A stretch of 36,549 bases of DNA from Candidatus Effluviviaceae Genus IV sp. (GCA_014728245.1 WJLY01000224.1:1-36549), one strand, 5' to 3'; shown: positions 24,254 to 32,424, numbered from the stretch's first letter. The notes: a model not told the origin generated them from the sequence alone. Numbers and translations are program-made.

Positions 24254-25468
24254 CTACAGCGTTTCGAACCAACTCACAAACGCGTCCCAGCCCACCAGGT
24301 TGGCGACGACACCTGCGCCCATCAGCGCGATCGAAAGCGCCTTCATCCAGTCGGAGCCCTTGAGGCTGCCGAGGAGCTTCGGCTCCCTCGACAGGTAGGC
24401 GCTCGCCGCGTACAGCTCCTCGCCCATCAGAGTGAAGTCGCACGCAGTCACGAAAAACGGAAGCTGCGACACCATCGCCGTGCCGGCCACCTGTATGGCG
24501 CCGGCCTCGAAGCCGGTCTCGGCCAAAAGCAGCGACTCCGCCCAGAAGGCGCCCAAGTACAGGTTCGCCGCGGGCTTCTCCCTGAGCATGATGCCGTTCA
24601 CCGCCGCCGCGAAGGCGAACTGCGCGTCCGACAGGTAGCGGATGTTGTCCCGGTTGTACGCGTCCGGGTGGCCCGCCTCGGCGTAGGCCTCCTTGACGAC
24701 CTCCTCCGCCGCCGACATCACGACCGCCCTCGCGGTCGGGACGATGAGCGGCGTCTCGTAGCGGGCCGTGATCTTCGCCACGTGCGAGAGGATCGTCAGG
24801 CTCGCGATCGTCATGATGTTCTCTATCTCGCCGATGCCGGGAACGTACAGCACCGGCCTACCCATTTCGGTCGCCCTCCCCACCGCCTCCTCGATCGCGT
24901 TCAGTCCGGGTATGCGCCGCACGAAGAGCGACACGCCCTTCCGCGCGAGCCGGGTGAAGATGAGGACGAGAGCGAAGAACGTGGTCATGAGCACGAAGAC
25001 CGAGGTTCGCCTCGGTTGCCAGAAGCTCGCCCTCCCCCGGACGGGACCGGCCGTGGCCGGCTCAGACACATTGCCGGAGTCTATGGCGTACACCGAGTAG
25101 AAGTACGGTTCGCCGGGCTCCGCATCCCTGTCGACGTAGTAGTCCGTTCCGGCGGGGACGACGCCCACCGTATCGCCCGGGGCGCCGGCCGACTTCGATC
25201 TCATTATGACGTAGCTCAGCACGTCGGCTTCCCCCGCGCCGTCGTCCGCGGAGGGCGTCCATGAGAGCTGGATCTTGTTCCCGGAGTCATTGTCGCCTAT
25301 GTGGTCGCTTGCGGACGCCCGGGTGGGCGGCGCCGGCGGAACCGTATCAGCAGCGGCATCGGCGATCTCGAGAAGCTCCTCGACGTCGATGCCCGCGTCC
25401 TGCGCCGCCGCCATGCAGGTCGCCGCCGGAATAAGAAGCGTGGTGCAGAATGTAGTGAGGAGGTTCAT
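24254..25468 (-). CDS. FN3 plus DUF6754-like membrane protein, cassette B component 1
   Basis: A 404-residue protein in four parts: signal peptide (1-23), a fibronectin type III-like domain (about 45-143, with IQLSWTPSADDG and PYFYSVYAIDSGNVSE), a membrane helix (about 155-173), and a cytoplasmic domain (180-370). A second hydrophobic segment lies near the end (375-395). The cytoplasmic domain has motifs GRATEMGRPVLYVPGIG, AYAEAGHPDAY, FAAAVNGIML, ESLLLAETG, AIQVAGT, QLPFFVTACDFTLMGEELYA and SAYLSREP. I recall this as the DUF6754 family; that assignment is from memory. It has no known function. It leads the cassette and resembles the protein at 27993-29246 throughout. The region before its ATG has only a weak ribosome site. 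Confidence 0.82.
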   Translation of the reverse strand: MNLLTTFCTTLLIPAATCMAAAQDAGIDVEELLEIADAAADTVPPAPPTRASASDHIGDNDSGNKIQLSWTPSADDGAGEADVLSYVIMRSKSAGAPGDTVGVVPAGTDYYVDRDAEPGEPYFYSVYAIDSGNVSEPATAGPVRGRASFWQPRRTSVFVLMTTFFALVLIFTRLARKGVSLFVRRIPGLNAIEEAVGRATEMGRPVLYVPGIGEIENIMTIASLTILSHVAKITARYETPLIVPTARAVVMSAAEEVVKEAYAEAGHPDAYNRDNIRYLSDAQFAFAAAVNGIMLREKPAANLYLGAFWAESLLLAETGFEAGAIQVAGTAMVSQLPFFVTACDFTLMGEELYAASAYLSREPKLLGSLKGSDWMKALSIALMGAGVVANLVGWDAFVSWFETL

Positions 25469-25528
25469 TGCCCGTCCGCGCTCCGGACTAGTTCATCGAA
25501 CCGGGGCCGACTCGCGCCTCGCGAGGTC

Positions 25529-25544
25529 GCAGAGCAGGCTCTGC
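25529..25544 (-). promoter_or_regulatory. Small hairpin between the two cassettes
   Basis: Six-base perfect arms (25529-25534 with 25539-25544) with a 4-base loop lie 13 bases after the stop of cassette A's last gene. No T tract follows. It may mark an mRNA processing or stability site between cassettes; the 88-base gap shows no convincing promoter. Confidence 0.25.
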
Positions 25545-25556
25545 CGCCCCGCCCCG

Positions 25557-26402
25557 TCAGTCCACGAGATGCAGCCAGTCGTGAAGAAGGAAGCCTACTC
25601 TGCCGATCAAGAGCGAAACGCGGGACATCACCGTGTATCCGAACGACGCCCCGAAACCAACCATCAGGAAGACGATGCCCACGCGGGCCAGCCCGCCCAG
25701 AAGTCCACGGTGCCGCATCGAGAAGAAGAAGTACGACAGAGTGCCCAGAAGACCGATCACGAGCAGCACGTTGGTCATCGTCACGACGCCCGCGCTGGTC
25801 AGAAGCGACAGCACGACGTAGCCGGCGTACGCTATCACCGCCGCGAGAACGACGGCGACGACGCGCAGGATCTTGTTCCCCGCTCCGATGCTGCGCTTCA
25901 CGACGAAGAGATAGGTCATGACGGCGAATATCACCACGCCGAGCGCCACGTTCGACATGTTCGCCATCGCCGCCGACTCATCCACGCCCGCCAGAGGAAG
26001 CCCGTTCGCGCCGAGCTGCCTGATCACGCGGGCCTGCATGACGGGCGATATCCCGAGTCCCGCGTATCCGCCGACGTATATTCCGAGCGGCCAGCGTCCC
26101 ACCCATGCGACCTTGGGGAAGAACCGCATGTAGAGAAGGAGCCCCAGGAGCCCCGGGACGAACGCCATCCACCACGCGCCGCTCAAAAAACCGATCGACT
26201 CGTCGCCGACTCTGAGAAGGAACACGGGAGCGACGACGTTCGGACTGATATAGTTCCAGTAGTAGATGACCAGATAGTAACCCGCGGAGACCCCGACGAC
26301 GAGATGCTCGGCGAACTTGTAGAACGGATTGTCCTTGTAGAGGAAGCTGTAGATGGACAGCGTCAGGATCGCCCCGATCGTTGTCCAGAAGAGCTCCGCC
26401 AT
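25557..26402 (-). CDS. Uncharacterised polytopic membrane protein, cassette A component 4
   Basis: A 281-residue protein with about eight membrane helices, paralogous to 22045-22725. The shared blocks are AILTLSIYSFLYKDNPFYKF at the start, RFFPKVAWVGRWPLG, LSYFFFSMRHRGLLGG and the C-terminal FGASFGYTVMSRVSLLIGR, then FLLHDWLH. Compared with cassette B it has an insertion in the middle with two added helices (VVAVVLAAVIAYAGYVVLSL and neighbours). An even number of added helices keeps the C-terminal topology the same. ATG at 26402 has GGAGG five bases upstream. It lies 52 bases after component 3. Function unknown; the near-identical C-terminal block in otherwise diverged copies points to a strongly constrained site. 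Confidence 0.8.
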   Translation of the reverse strand: MAELFWTTIGAILTLSIYSFLYKDNPFYKFAEHLVVGVSAGYYLVIYYWNYISPNVVAPVFLLRVGDESIGFLSGAWWMAFVPGLLGLLLYMRFFPKVAWVGRWPLGIYVGGYAGLGISPVMQARVIRQLGANGLPLAGVDESAAMANMSNVALGVVIFAVMTYLFVVKRSIGAGNKILRVVAVVLAAVIAYAGYVVLSLLTSAGVVTMTNVLLVIGLLGTLSYFFFSMRHRGLLGGLARVGIVFLMVGFGASFGYTVMSRVSLLIGRVGFLLHDWLHLVD

Positions 26403-26454
26403 CGATTCCTCCGCTCGATCTGCCTGAACTGCGGCCCGGCCGTCATCACCGGTC

Positions 26455-27297
26455 TCACGCAGTCTTCTTCTCGGATTTCCGCGTAGCGAAGTACGCCACG
26501 TTGCCGATCACGATGAGCAGGATGATCAGCATGTGGATGATCGACTGCGAGTCCATACCCCGCGTTCCCTGGTCCGGCTGCTCTATGAGCGCCTCGTATT
26601 CGGCCGCTCCACGCATACCGCCAAGGAGCCCCTCCAGCTGATCGGCGCCCAGATACGGATAGTAGTCCGTGGCCATGACGGCGGTCACGCCCGCGGCGAC
26701 CATCTGCCCGTAGGGCTCGTGGGCGTAGTAGATCCACGACTCGGCGTAGGCGGAGCCCGCCAAGGTTATCACAAGCGGGATGTCGTCGTAGTTGCGAACG
26801 CCGTCCATGACCGGAAGTCGGGTCAAGGCCGTTCCGTATGCGTCCTCGGGGAACGCGTTCCTTATGTTCACGCCCATGCTCAGGATGACCGCGGAGATCC
26901 CGGGCTGGAAGCCCAGGAAGACGTAGTCCTCGCCGTAGACGCGGTCGTACTCCTCGGCGGCCTGCAGGAGGGCCCGCTCGGCCAGCCCGTAGCCGGCCGG
27001 GTGAAGCGTGATGACGACGACATTGACGTCGTTCTCGAACGCGTGGCGCAGAAGCGCCAGCGTCATCGGTTCCAGTTCCGGAAGCGTCGCCGGCGCGTAG
27101 TCTACCGACAGCAGCAGCGGCTGCGAGTTTGCTGGCAGGCTGTCCATCTTCTCGTAGAGCCTCTGCACGGGAGAGGTCACCGTCACGGGCAGCCCCAGAG
27201 GCAAGATGAAAGGCACGACCACTGCGATGGCCACGAGCAGGAAGATCCACCTGCGGTCGACCCTGAGGATCTTGTCGAATATGGTGTTGCCTTCCAT
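26455..27297 (-). CDS. Uncharacterised bitopic protein with large extracytoplasmic domain, cassette A component 3
   Basis: A 280-residue protein with an N-terminal helix (WIFLLVAIAVVVPFILPLGL) and a C-terminal helix (SIIHMLIILLIVIGNVAYFA). The extracytoplasmic domain in between contains LLLSVDYAPATLPELEPMTL, LLRHAFENDVNVVVITLHPA and a conserved YYPYLGADQLEGLLGGMRG-AAEYE block. It matches 22736-23581 over its whole length. Start: ATG at 27297, six bases after GGGAG; a TTG one codon earlier is possible. The alternating strand-helix pattern suggests an alpha/beta fold. The conserved block just before the last helix, followed by MDxQSIxHMLI, is the best signature of the family. No known function. 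Confidence 0.8.
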   Translation of the reverse strand: MEGNTIFDKILRVDRRWIFLLVAIAVVVPFILPLGLPVTVTSPVQRLYEKMDSLPANSQPLLLSVDYAPATLPELEPMTLALLRHAFENDVNVVVITLHPAGYGLAERALLQAAEEYDRVYGEDYVFLGFQPGISAVILSMGVNIRNAFPEDAYGTALTRLPVMDGVRNYDDIPLVITLAGSAYAESWIYYAHEPYGQMVAAGVTAVMATDYYPYLGADQLEGLLGGMRGAAEYEALIEQPDQGTRGMDSQSIIHMLIILLIVIGNVAYFATRKSEKKTA

Positions 27298-27339
27298 CAA
27301 ACTCTCCCGAAGAGCGGGCCTGAGCGCCGCGCGGTCGAC

Positions 27340-27969
27340 CTAGTCGCGTCCGCCCATCCACGCCCGCTCGATACCGAGCACGATCTTGAGCGCCGTCGCC
27401 ATCATCCCTAATCCCACACCGATGAGTATCCCGCGCTTCGACGCCATGTTGGGCACCTCCAGGATCCACCGCGTCGCCACGGGTATCTGATCATGTATGA
27501 GTTCCCCAAGCGGCACGCGGCCCAGCATGACCACCGTCGCCGCCACGAGAAGCAGCGTGGCCTCGAGCGTCCTGGCCTTGAACGCGCGGAAGGCCGCGGA
27601 CGCGACGTAGAACGCCAGGAGCGAGAACATCGTCGCCTCGATCGGTACCTGAACGTTCTGGAACATCGCATCGAAGGGCGAGCCCGGGGAGTGGTGCGCC
27701 GGGTGGAAGAAACCCAGCCCGATCATTGCCGCAAGCCCGATGAGCGCGACGAAACTGTAGCCGCGGTCGTCCGCCCTGTTCCTGATCTTGTGATAGTGGA
27801 GCTTTATCAGACTGACAGTCCCCAGCAGGAACGCGAACGCCAGCAGAGTCATGAGCCACGAGAGCAACCGTTCCTGGAAGTCCTGCACGGCAGAGTGTGG
27901 GATGAAGTACTGGACCGCCGTGAAGACGCCGGCTATGAAGCAGAGCATGAGAGGGACCTGTCGGCGCAT
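27340..27969 (-). CDS. Uncharacterised polytopic membrane protein, cassette A component 2
   Basis: A 209-residue protein with about six membrane helices, paralogue of 23596-24240. Shared features in order: MRRxxPL start, LHYHKIRNR basic loop after the second helix, GYSFVALI, GSPFDAMFQNVQVPIEATMF, LLAFYVASAAFRAFK, LLLVAATVVMLGRVPLGE and GIERAWMGG at the end. By eye, identity is well below one half overall but rises sharply in the GSPF-to-VMLGRVP region. ATG at 27969 has GAGGA eight bases upstream; it follows component 1 by 23 bases. The conserved loop HYHKIR and the conserved Arg/Glu positions near helices could be functional. No known family was recognised. Confidence 0.8.
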   Translation of the reverse strand: MRRQVPLMLCFIAGVFTAVQYFIPHSAVQDFQERLLSWLMTLLAFAFLLGTVSLIKLHYHKIRNRADDRGYSFVALIGLAAMIGLGFFHPAHHSPGSPFDAMFQNVQVPIEATMFSLLAFYVASAAFRAFKARTLEATLLLVAATVVMLGRVPLGELIHDQIPVATRWILEVPNMASKRGILIGVGLGMMATALKIVLGIERAWMGGRD

Positions 27970-27992
27970 CTGCTCAATCCTCTATGCGAGAG

Positions 27993-29246
27993 CTAGCCCG
28001 TCATATAGAGAGGGGCCATGAAGTCTGAAGCTATGACGTCGGTCGCCGCGAGCGTGGCCACGATGAAGCCTATGATCAGGAGGACGCCCACGATGAACTT
28101 GGCCGTGTCCTGTCCCTTGAGCCCGCCGAGGAGCACCGGCTCCCTCGACAGGTAGGCGCTCGCCGCGTACAGCTCCTCGCCGATGATCGTGTAGTCGCAA
28201 GACGTGATGAAGAAAGGAAGCTGCGTCACCGCGTCCGTGCCCGCGATCTGAATCGAACCTACGGACGCGCCGGTCTCGGCCAGCACCAGCGACTCGGCGA
28301 AGAACATGCCCATGTAGAGAATCGTGGCCGGGCGCTGTCGGACCATGATGCCGTTCACGCCGGCCACGTATGCGAACTGGCTTCTCGTCAGGTAGAAGAC
28401 GTCGTCCTCGCTGTAGGCCTCGGGTCGTCCCACCTCCGCGTAGGCCTCACGCACGACCTCCTGCTCGACCGCCATGACGATCGGGTCGGCGCAGGGGACG
28501 ATCAGCCTCGTGTTGTACTCGGCCGTCTTCTTGGCAACCTCGCCAAGAATATTGATGGCCGCGATCGTGGCCACATCCGAGATCGACGACAGCCCGCTGA
28601 TGTAGAGGATCGGCTTCCCCATCTCTGTGGCGCGGCCCACCGCGTTCTCGAGCTCGTCGAGGCCTGCAAGGCGCCGGATGAAGAGCTCCTTGCCCGCGCG
28701 GGCCGAGTTCACGAAGTAGACGATCGCCGTCACGAAGATGATGACGCCGATCAGGACGTTAACCCGGTCGGTGTTAAACCACTGGGGGAACGACGAGGTC
28801 GGACCCGCGATCTCCGAGAACGCGTAGCTCTCCCCGTCTGTGGCGGCGACCCTGTGGTAGTACTCGAGATCGTTGTCGAGACCGGTGTCCCTGTACTCCG
28901 TGATACCGGGAGGCACTCTCCCCGCGAACGCGAACCCCGTGTCAGGATCGGTCGTCCGGTAGATCTCGTACGAGACGATCTCGCCCTCCGGCTCGTCTAC
29001 GGATGGCTCCCATGAGACCACCACGGCGCCGCCGCGGTCGTTCTCCGCGTCGACCGACACCAGGCCGGTCGGCGGAGCGAACGTCGGAGCCGCTACGGTG
29101 TCCGCCTTGACGTCCTCCACGTCGGCCTCGTCCTGGGCGAACACGCCCGCCGGACACAGAAAGAGGGCCGCGAGCGCCAGGAACAAGGCGAATACGGCCC
29201 AACCGGCGGATCTTGCAGGGGTCGAGCGCTCCCCGTCTGCGAACAT
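27993..29246 (-). CDS. FN3 plus DUF6754-like membrane protein, cassette A component 1
   Basis: A 417-residue protein: N-terminal signal/anchor (about 15-38, ending VFAQ), FN3-like domain (about 55-150, with VVVSWEPSVDEPEGEIVSYE and YYHRVAATDGESY), membrane helix (162-180), cytoplasmic DUF6754-like domain (185-380), and a C-terminal helix (384-402). The cytoplasmic motifs repeat those of its cassette B paralogue: GRATEMGKPILYISG, YAEVGRPEAY, FAYVAGVNGIMVR, ESLVLAETGASVGSIQIAGT, QLPFFITSCDYTIIGEELYA, SAYLSREP. The start is ATG at 29246 with AAAGGA seven bases upstream; a TTG one codon earlier is less likely. It is the first gene after the promoter at 29323-29351, so it probably heads an eight-gene transcript. 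The DUF6754 name is from memory; function unknown. Confidence 0.83.
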   Translation of the reverse strand: MFADGERSTPARSAGWAVFALFLALAALFLCPAGVFAQDEADVEDVKADTVAAPTFAPPTGLVSVDAENDRGGAVVVSWEPSVDEPEGEIVSYEIYRTTDPDTGFAFAGRVPPGITEYRDTGLDNDLEYYHRVAATDGESYAFSEIAGPTSSFPQWFNTDRVNVLIGVIIFVTAIVYFVNSARAGKELFIRRLAGLDELENAVGRATEMGKPILYISGLSSISDVATIAAINILGEVAKKTAEYNTRLIVPCADPIVMAVEQEVVREAYAEVGRPEAYSEDDVFYLTRSQFAYVAGVNGIMVRQRPATILYMGMFFAESLVLAETGASVGSIQIAGTDAVTQLPFFITSCDYTIIGEELYAASAYLSREPVLLGGLKGQDTAKFIVGVLLIIGFIVATLAATDVIASDFMAPLYMTG

Positions 29247-29269
29247 CAACCATTCCTTTCGCTAGTCAC

Positions 29270-29290
29270 GAACGGCGGGGGGCGCCGTTC
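29270..29290 (-). promoter_or_regulatory. Leader hairpin upstream of the DUF6754 cassettes
   Basis: Perfect 8-base arms (29270-29277 with 29283-29290) with a 5-base homopolymer loop (CCCCC in the transcript). They lie between the predicted transcription start near 29316 and the ribosome site of the first cassette gene. It could affect translation or 5' stability of the long operon. No known class was recognised. Confidence 0.4.
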
Positions 29291-29322
29291 CGCGGCTCGC
29301 GCGTTCCAGCAAGTGAAATCGG

Positions 29323-29351
29323 AAAGTAGCAGACTCCTTACCGACTGTCAA
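29323..29351 (-). promoter_or_regulatory. Sigma70-type promoter for the DUF6754 cassettes
   Basis: On the minus strand, TTGACA (29351-29346), a 17-base spacer and TACTTT (29328-29323). The -35 is perfect. The -10 is weak (3 of 6) but keeps T1, A2 and T6. The start would be near 29316, giving a 70-base leader. The TTGACAG core is the same as in the other promoter candidates of the window. Confidence 0.5.
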
Positions 29352-29380
29352 GCCATTTGTCGCCGTCCCGCCCGCCGAAA

Positions 29381-29396
29381 CGCCCTCCGGGGGGCG
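29381..29396 (-). terminator. Weak terminator-like hairpin after the GlmL module
   Basis: A 5-base GC stem with a 6-base loop lies about 25 bases after the barrel-sandwich/KOW gene stop and is followed by TTT on the minus strand. The stem is short, so readthrough into the downstream promoter and cassettes is plausible. Confidence 0.3.
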
Positions 29397-29421
29397 ACTC
29401 ATCCGCCGGCGGTCGCAACCG

Positions 29422-30549
29422 TCACCGCTCGATCATCTCCACGTTGGCGCGCGGCAGCAGCACCTCCTGTCCGTCGTCCAGCTTCACGGAGAGAACGCGC
29501 ACCATCGTCTCGGACTCCATCTTCCGGAGCTCGTTCGGCAGATCGACGACCTCGCCCAGGCTCCCGAAGTTCGGCTCGCGGATCACCCTGATCCTGCTCC
29601 CGACGTCGAGCCCCATCGAGGCGACGTGACCCTTCTCGACCTCCTCCTTCCGAACGCCCTCCAGTGGAACCACTATCTCGGGCCTGATGACTCCGGCTCT
29701 TATCTGGGTCGCGCCGTTGATCGACGCCTTGCGCCCCTCGCGCGACCTGAGAAGGTCGAACGTGGCCGGGGCCATGGACATCTCGCCGAAACCCTCTGTG
29801 AGGATCAGCGTTGAGCGAAGGTCCTCCTGCCCGGTTATGGCCACGCCGATGTCTTTCCCGAGAAGCTCCCGGAGATCGGGATCGTCGAATCCGCCGACCA
29901 CGACGCCCGACGCGCCGACCTCCATCGCTCTCTGCAGCGCATCCCACGTCACGTGAGATCCGCCGACGAGCACCTTGTCCTCGCACGAACCGTCGATTCG
30001 CGAGGCGTCGAGCGGATCGGCCGGCCCGTCAACGAGGACCTTGATCTCCCCGGTCCGCTCTCCGCCGACGCCGAAGATCCCCTGGATGAATGAGCCGACC
30101 GTCTCGACCACGACTCCCTCTTCCTCGATGATGTCCACCACCTTGCCGTCGATGTAGGCGTCAATCTCGATGGGGGTCGGAGGCTCGCGGAAGATCGCCT
30201 GCCCGGTGATCTTCGAGACGCTCTCGAGCGTACCATCGCACGGCGCCGGCACTCTCGACTTGAACAGCCCGAAGAATCCCTGCGTCTCCGCGACCGCCTC
30301 TCCCTTCCCCACCTTCTCCCCGTCCTCCTTCTTCATCACGGTCGGGAGATCCTCCGCGGGAATGCCGAGCTTGCTCGCAATATTGAGAAGCTGCACGTTG
30401 CCCGGAAGGTGCGTGCGGGCGACGACCGTGTCCGACCTGACATCGTCGCCCTTGTTGACTAGGACTTCTCCCTTGATGGGCAGCCTCCGGTCCTTCCTGA
30501 AGACCGTGAGCTCGGCCACCTTGAGTCCCGGTGTGTACGCGTGTGCCAT
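29422..30549 (-). CDS. Barrel-sandwich (lipoyl/RnfC-like) and KOW-like domain protein, partner of GlmL-like ATPase
   Basis: A 375-residue soluble protein with no signal or membrane helix. The N-terminal third resembles barrel-sandwich hybrid domains: LPIKGEVLVNKGDDVRSDTV, GKGEAVAETQGFFGLF, VPAPCDGTLESV and IDAYIDGKVVDIIEEEGVVV. A middle alpha/beta part contains GSHVTWDALQRAMEVGASGV and ITGQEDLRSTLILTEGFGE. The C-terminus (about 310-375) looks like a KOW/SH3-type barrel: GSRIRVIREPNFGSLGEVVD, VRVLSVKLDDGQEVLLPRAN. No lipoyl Asp-Lys-Ala or biotin Met-Lys-Met motif is seen, so the sandwich is probably not modified. ATG at 30549 follows GAGGAG; the gene is 72 bases after the GlmL-like ATPase. Function unknown; position suggests it works with that ATPase. 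Confidence 0.78.
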   Translation of the reverse strand: MAHAYTPGLKVAELTVFRKDRRLPIKGEVLVNKGDDVRSDTVVARTHLPGNVQLLNIASKLGIPAEDLPTVMKKEDGEKVGKGEAVAETQGFFGLFKSRVPAPCDGTLESVSKITGQAIFREPPTPIEIDAYIDGKVVDIIEEEGVVVETVGSFIQGIFGVGGERTGEIKVLVDGPADPLDASRIDGSCEDKVLVGGSHVTWDALQRAMEVGASGVVVGGFDDPDLRELLGKDIGVAITGQEDLRSTLILTEGFGEMSMAPATFDLLRSREGRKASINGATQIRAGVIRPEIVVPLEGVRKEEVEKGHVASMGLDVGSRIRVIREPNFGSLGEVVDLPNELRKMESETMVRVLSVKLDDGQEVLLPRANVEMIER

Positions 30550-30621
30550 CTTCTACTCCTCGGTTCTTCCTCAGTCGGCGCCGCTCCACAGAGCCATGGT
30601 TTCTGCGTCCGGGAGGCCGCG

Positions 30622-32424
30622 CTACTCGGTCGGGTAAGCGTCGAACGCCTTCGCCCAGCGCTCCAGCCTGGCGATGCGCTCCTTCTCGTCGGTCGGGAGC
30701 TCGAACGGCCTGCCCCTCGTGTCGACCATGAGGCCCACGACTCCGCCCGACACGGTGCGTTCGACCGGCTTCGCCGGCCCGTCTCCCAGATCGAAGCCGC
30801 GCGCCGGCGAGAGCTTGATCTTCGCCTTCTCGTCGATACCCAGCGGGTAGGCCCGCATCTCGCCGTACGGGATCTCCTCACTGACGCTCGATCCGTCGGG
30901 CATCGTCGCCTCGATCTTGACACACGGCTTGCCCTCCTGTGACGTCCCCACCGGGGCGATCAGCGGTCCCAGATGTATCAGGCAGTCCTTCTCGAAGACC
31001 TCGGTGGCCGCCTTCTGGTGGACCTCGGCGAGCACGCCGAGCTGCGGCATCATGAAGATCGAGTCGACCGCCAGCCTGGTTATGCCCTCAGGCAGGAAAC
31101 CGTCGATCAGCATCATGGCCGCCTGCTGCCTCCTGGGCGCGTGCGAGAGGACCCCGCCGGACCCCACCAGGATGTCCAGGTCCATCATGTCGACGAGCGT
31201 AGCGCCGGACGACGACTGGTCGAAGGCCTCCGAGATCGTCCTCTCCTGCTGCACACCCTTCAGGCTCACCGCGAACGACTTGTGCTGCTCGAAAGCGAGC
31301 CTCAAGGCCTCCCTGGCAATCGCCTGCTCGAGCTTGAGGTCGCCGAGCGCCTGAGGAACGGTCGTCGGCCGGATCATCTTGTTCTTGATCCGGTTCCGGA
31401 CCTCCAGCTCGCCCAGACCGAACGGGACCCACCTCATCACGTTCTCGATCCCCGCCTCGGCCAGCACGTTCGAGACCGAGTAGCTCATGCCGAGGTTGGC
31501 GGAGACCGTCCTGTTGAACGTATCCTTGAAAACGGAGAATACGTCGGTCGTGGCGCCGCCGATGTCGACTCCGACCGCCTCGATCCCCTGCTGCTTGGCG
31601 ATCGTCTCTATGAGCGAGCCGACCGCGCCCGGAGTGGGCATGATGGGAGCGTCGGTCCAGCCCATCAGCTTGTCGTACCCCGGCGCCTGGGCCATCACGT
31701 GCTCCATGAAGAGATCGTGTATCTTGTCCCGCGCCGGCCCCAGGTTTTCGCGCTCGAGGACCGGCCGGAGGTTCTCCACGTTGTAGAGCACGGTCTTTTC
31801 CTCGAGGAGCTTCCCGACCTCCTCACCGGCGTCGACGTTGCCCGCGTAGATGACGGGCAGGTCGTAGCCCGTGCCGAGCCGCGGCTTCGGATCGGCGGCC
31901 GATATGATCTGCGCAAGCTCGACCACGTGGGTGATGGTGCCACCGTCGATGCCCCCGGAGAGGAGGATCATGTCGGGCCGGAGGTGGCGGATGCGCTCGA
32001 TCTGCTCGTGCGCCAGCCTCCCGTCGTTCGAGGCGAGCACGTCCATCACGATCGCACCTGCGCCGAGCGCCGCGCGCTGCGCGCTCTCGGCCGTCATGCT
32101 CATCACGACGCCCGCCACCATCATCTGCAGGCCGCCTCCCGCGCTCGAGGTCGAGACGTAGAGATCGACGCCCCGCTCTCCGTCGTTCGGGTGTATGATC
32201 TTCTCTCCCTCGAGGACCTCGTGTCCCGAGAGCTCCTCCACCTCCCGGATCGCGTTCAACACTCCTCGGGTCACGTCCTCGAAGGGCGCCTCCACCGTGG
32301 TGGGGGCCTCTCCCCTAACGATCAACCTGTACTCGCCGTCAACGAGCTTGATCAGGATCGCCTTCGTCGTTGTGCTGCCGCAGTCAGTGGCGACGATCGC
32401 TCTGACCTTGCCGTTCTCACTCAT
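30622..32424 (-). CDS. Glutamate mutase L (GlmL)-like ASKHA-fold ATPase
   Basis: A 600-residue protein of the GlmL/MutL family of the actin-hsp70-sugar kinase fold. Phosphate 1 motif: ATDCGSTTTKAILI (12-25). Phosphate 2: VGVDIGGATTDVFSVF (284-299). A DMILLSGGIDGG segment (151-162) and DILVGSGGVLSH (417-428) complete the nucleotide site. In glutamate fermenters GlmL accompanies the B12-dependent mutase GlmE/GlmS; neither is present here. ATG at 32424 is chosen because AAGGAAGG lies five bases upstream; it overlaps the preceding small gene by 8 bases. Its neighbours are a barrel-sandwich/KOW protein and two small conserved proteins, so the true role is probably not glutamate mutase assembly. 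By fold it should bind ATP and change a partner's shape. Confidence 0.88.
   Translation of the reverse strand: MSENGKVRAIVATDCGSTTTKAILIKLVDGEYRLIVRGEAPTTVEAPFEDVTRGVLNAIREVEELSGHEVLEGEKIIHPNDGERGVDLYVSTSSAGGGLQMMVAGVVMSMTAESAQRAALGAGAIVMDVLASNDGRLAHEQIERIRHLRPDMILLSGGIDGGTITHVVELAQIISAADPKPRLGTGYDLPVIYAGNVDAGEEVGKLLEEKTVLYNVENLRPVLERENLGPARDKIHDLFMEHVMAQAPGYDKLMGWTDAPIMPTPGAVGSLIETIAKQQGIEAVGVDIGGATTDVFSVFKDTFNRTVSANLGMSYSVSNVLAEAGIENVMRWVPFGLGELEVRNRIKNKMIRPTTVPQALGDLKLEQAIAREALRLAFEQHKSFAVSLKGVQQERTISEAFDQSSSGATLVDMMDLDILVGSGGVLSHAPRRQQAAMMLIDGFLPEGITRLAVDSIFMMPQLGVLAEVHQKAATEVFEKDCLIHLGPLIAPVGTSQEGKPCVKIEATMPDGSSVSEEIPYGEMRAYPLGIDEKAKIKLSPARGFDLGDGPAKPVERTVSGGVVGLMVDTRGRPFELPTDEKERIARLERWAKAFDAYPTE

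Noticed and set aside
22045-29246. Cassette duplication as an assembly artefact
   Set aside because: The copies differ throughout in sequence and length, so they cannot be a duplicated contig segment.
29422-30549. Barrel-sandwich protein as a biotin carrier or RnfC
   Set aside because: No biotinyl or lipoyl lysine motif, and no iron-sulfur CxxCxxC clusters expected of RnfC.
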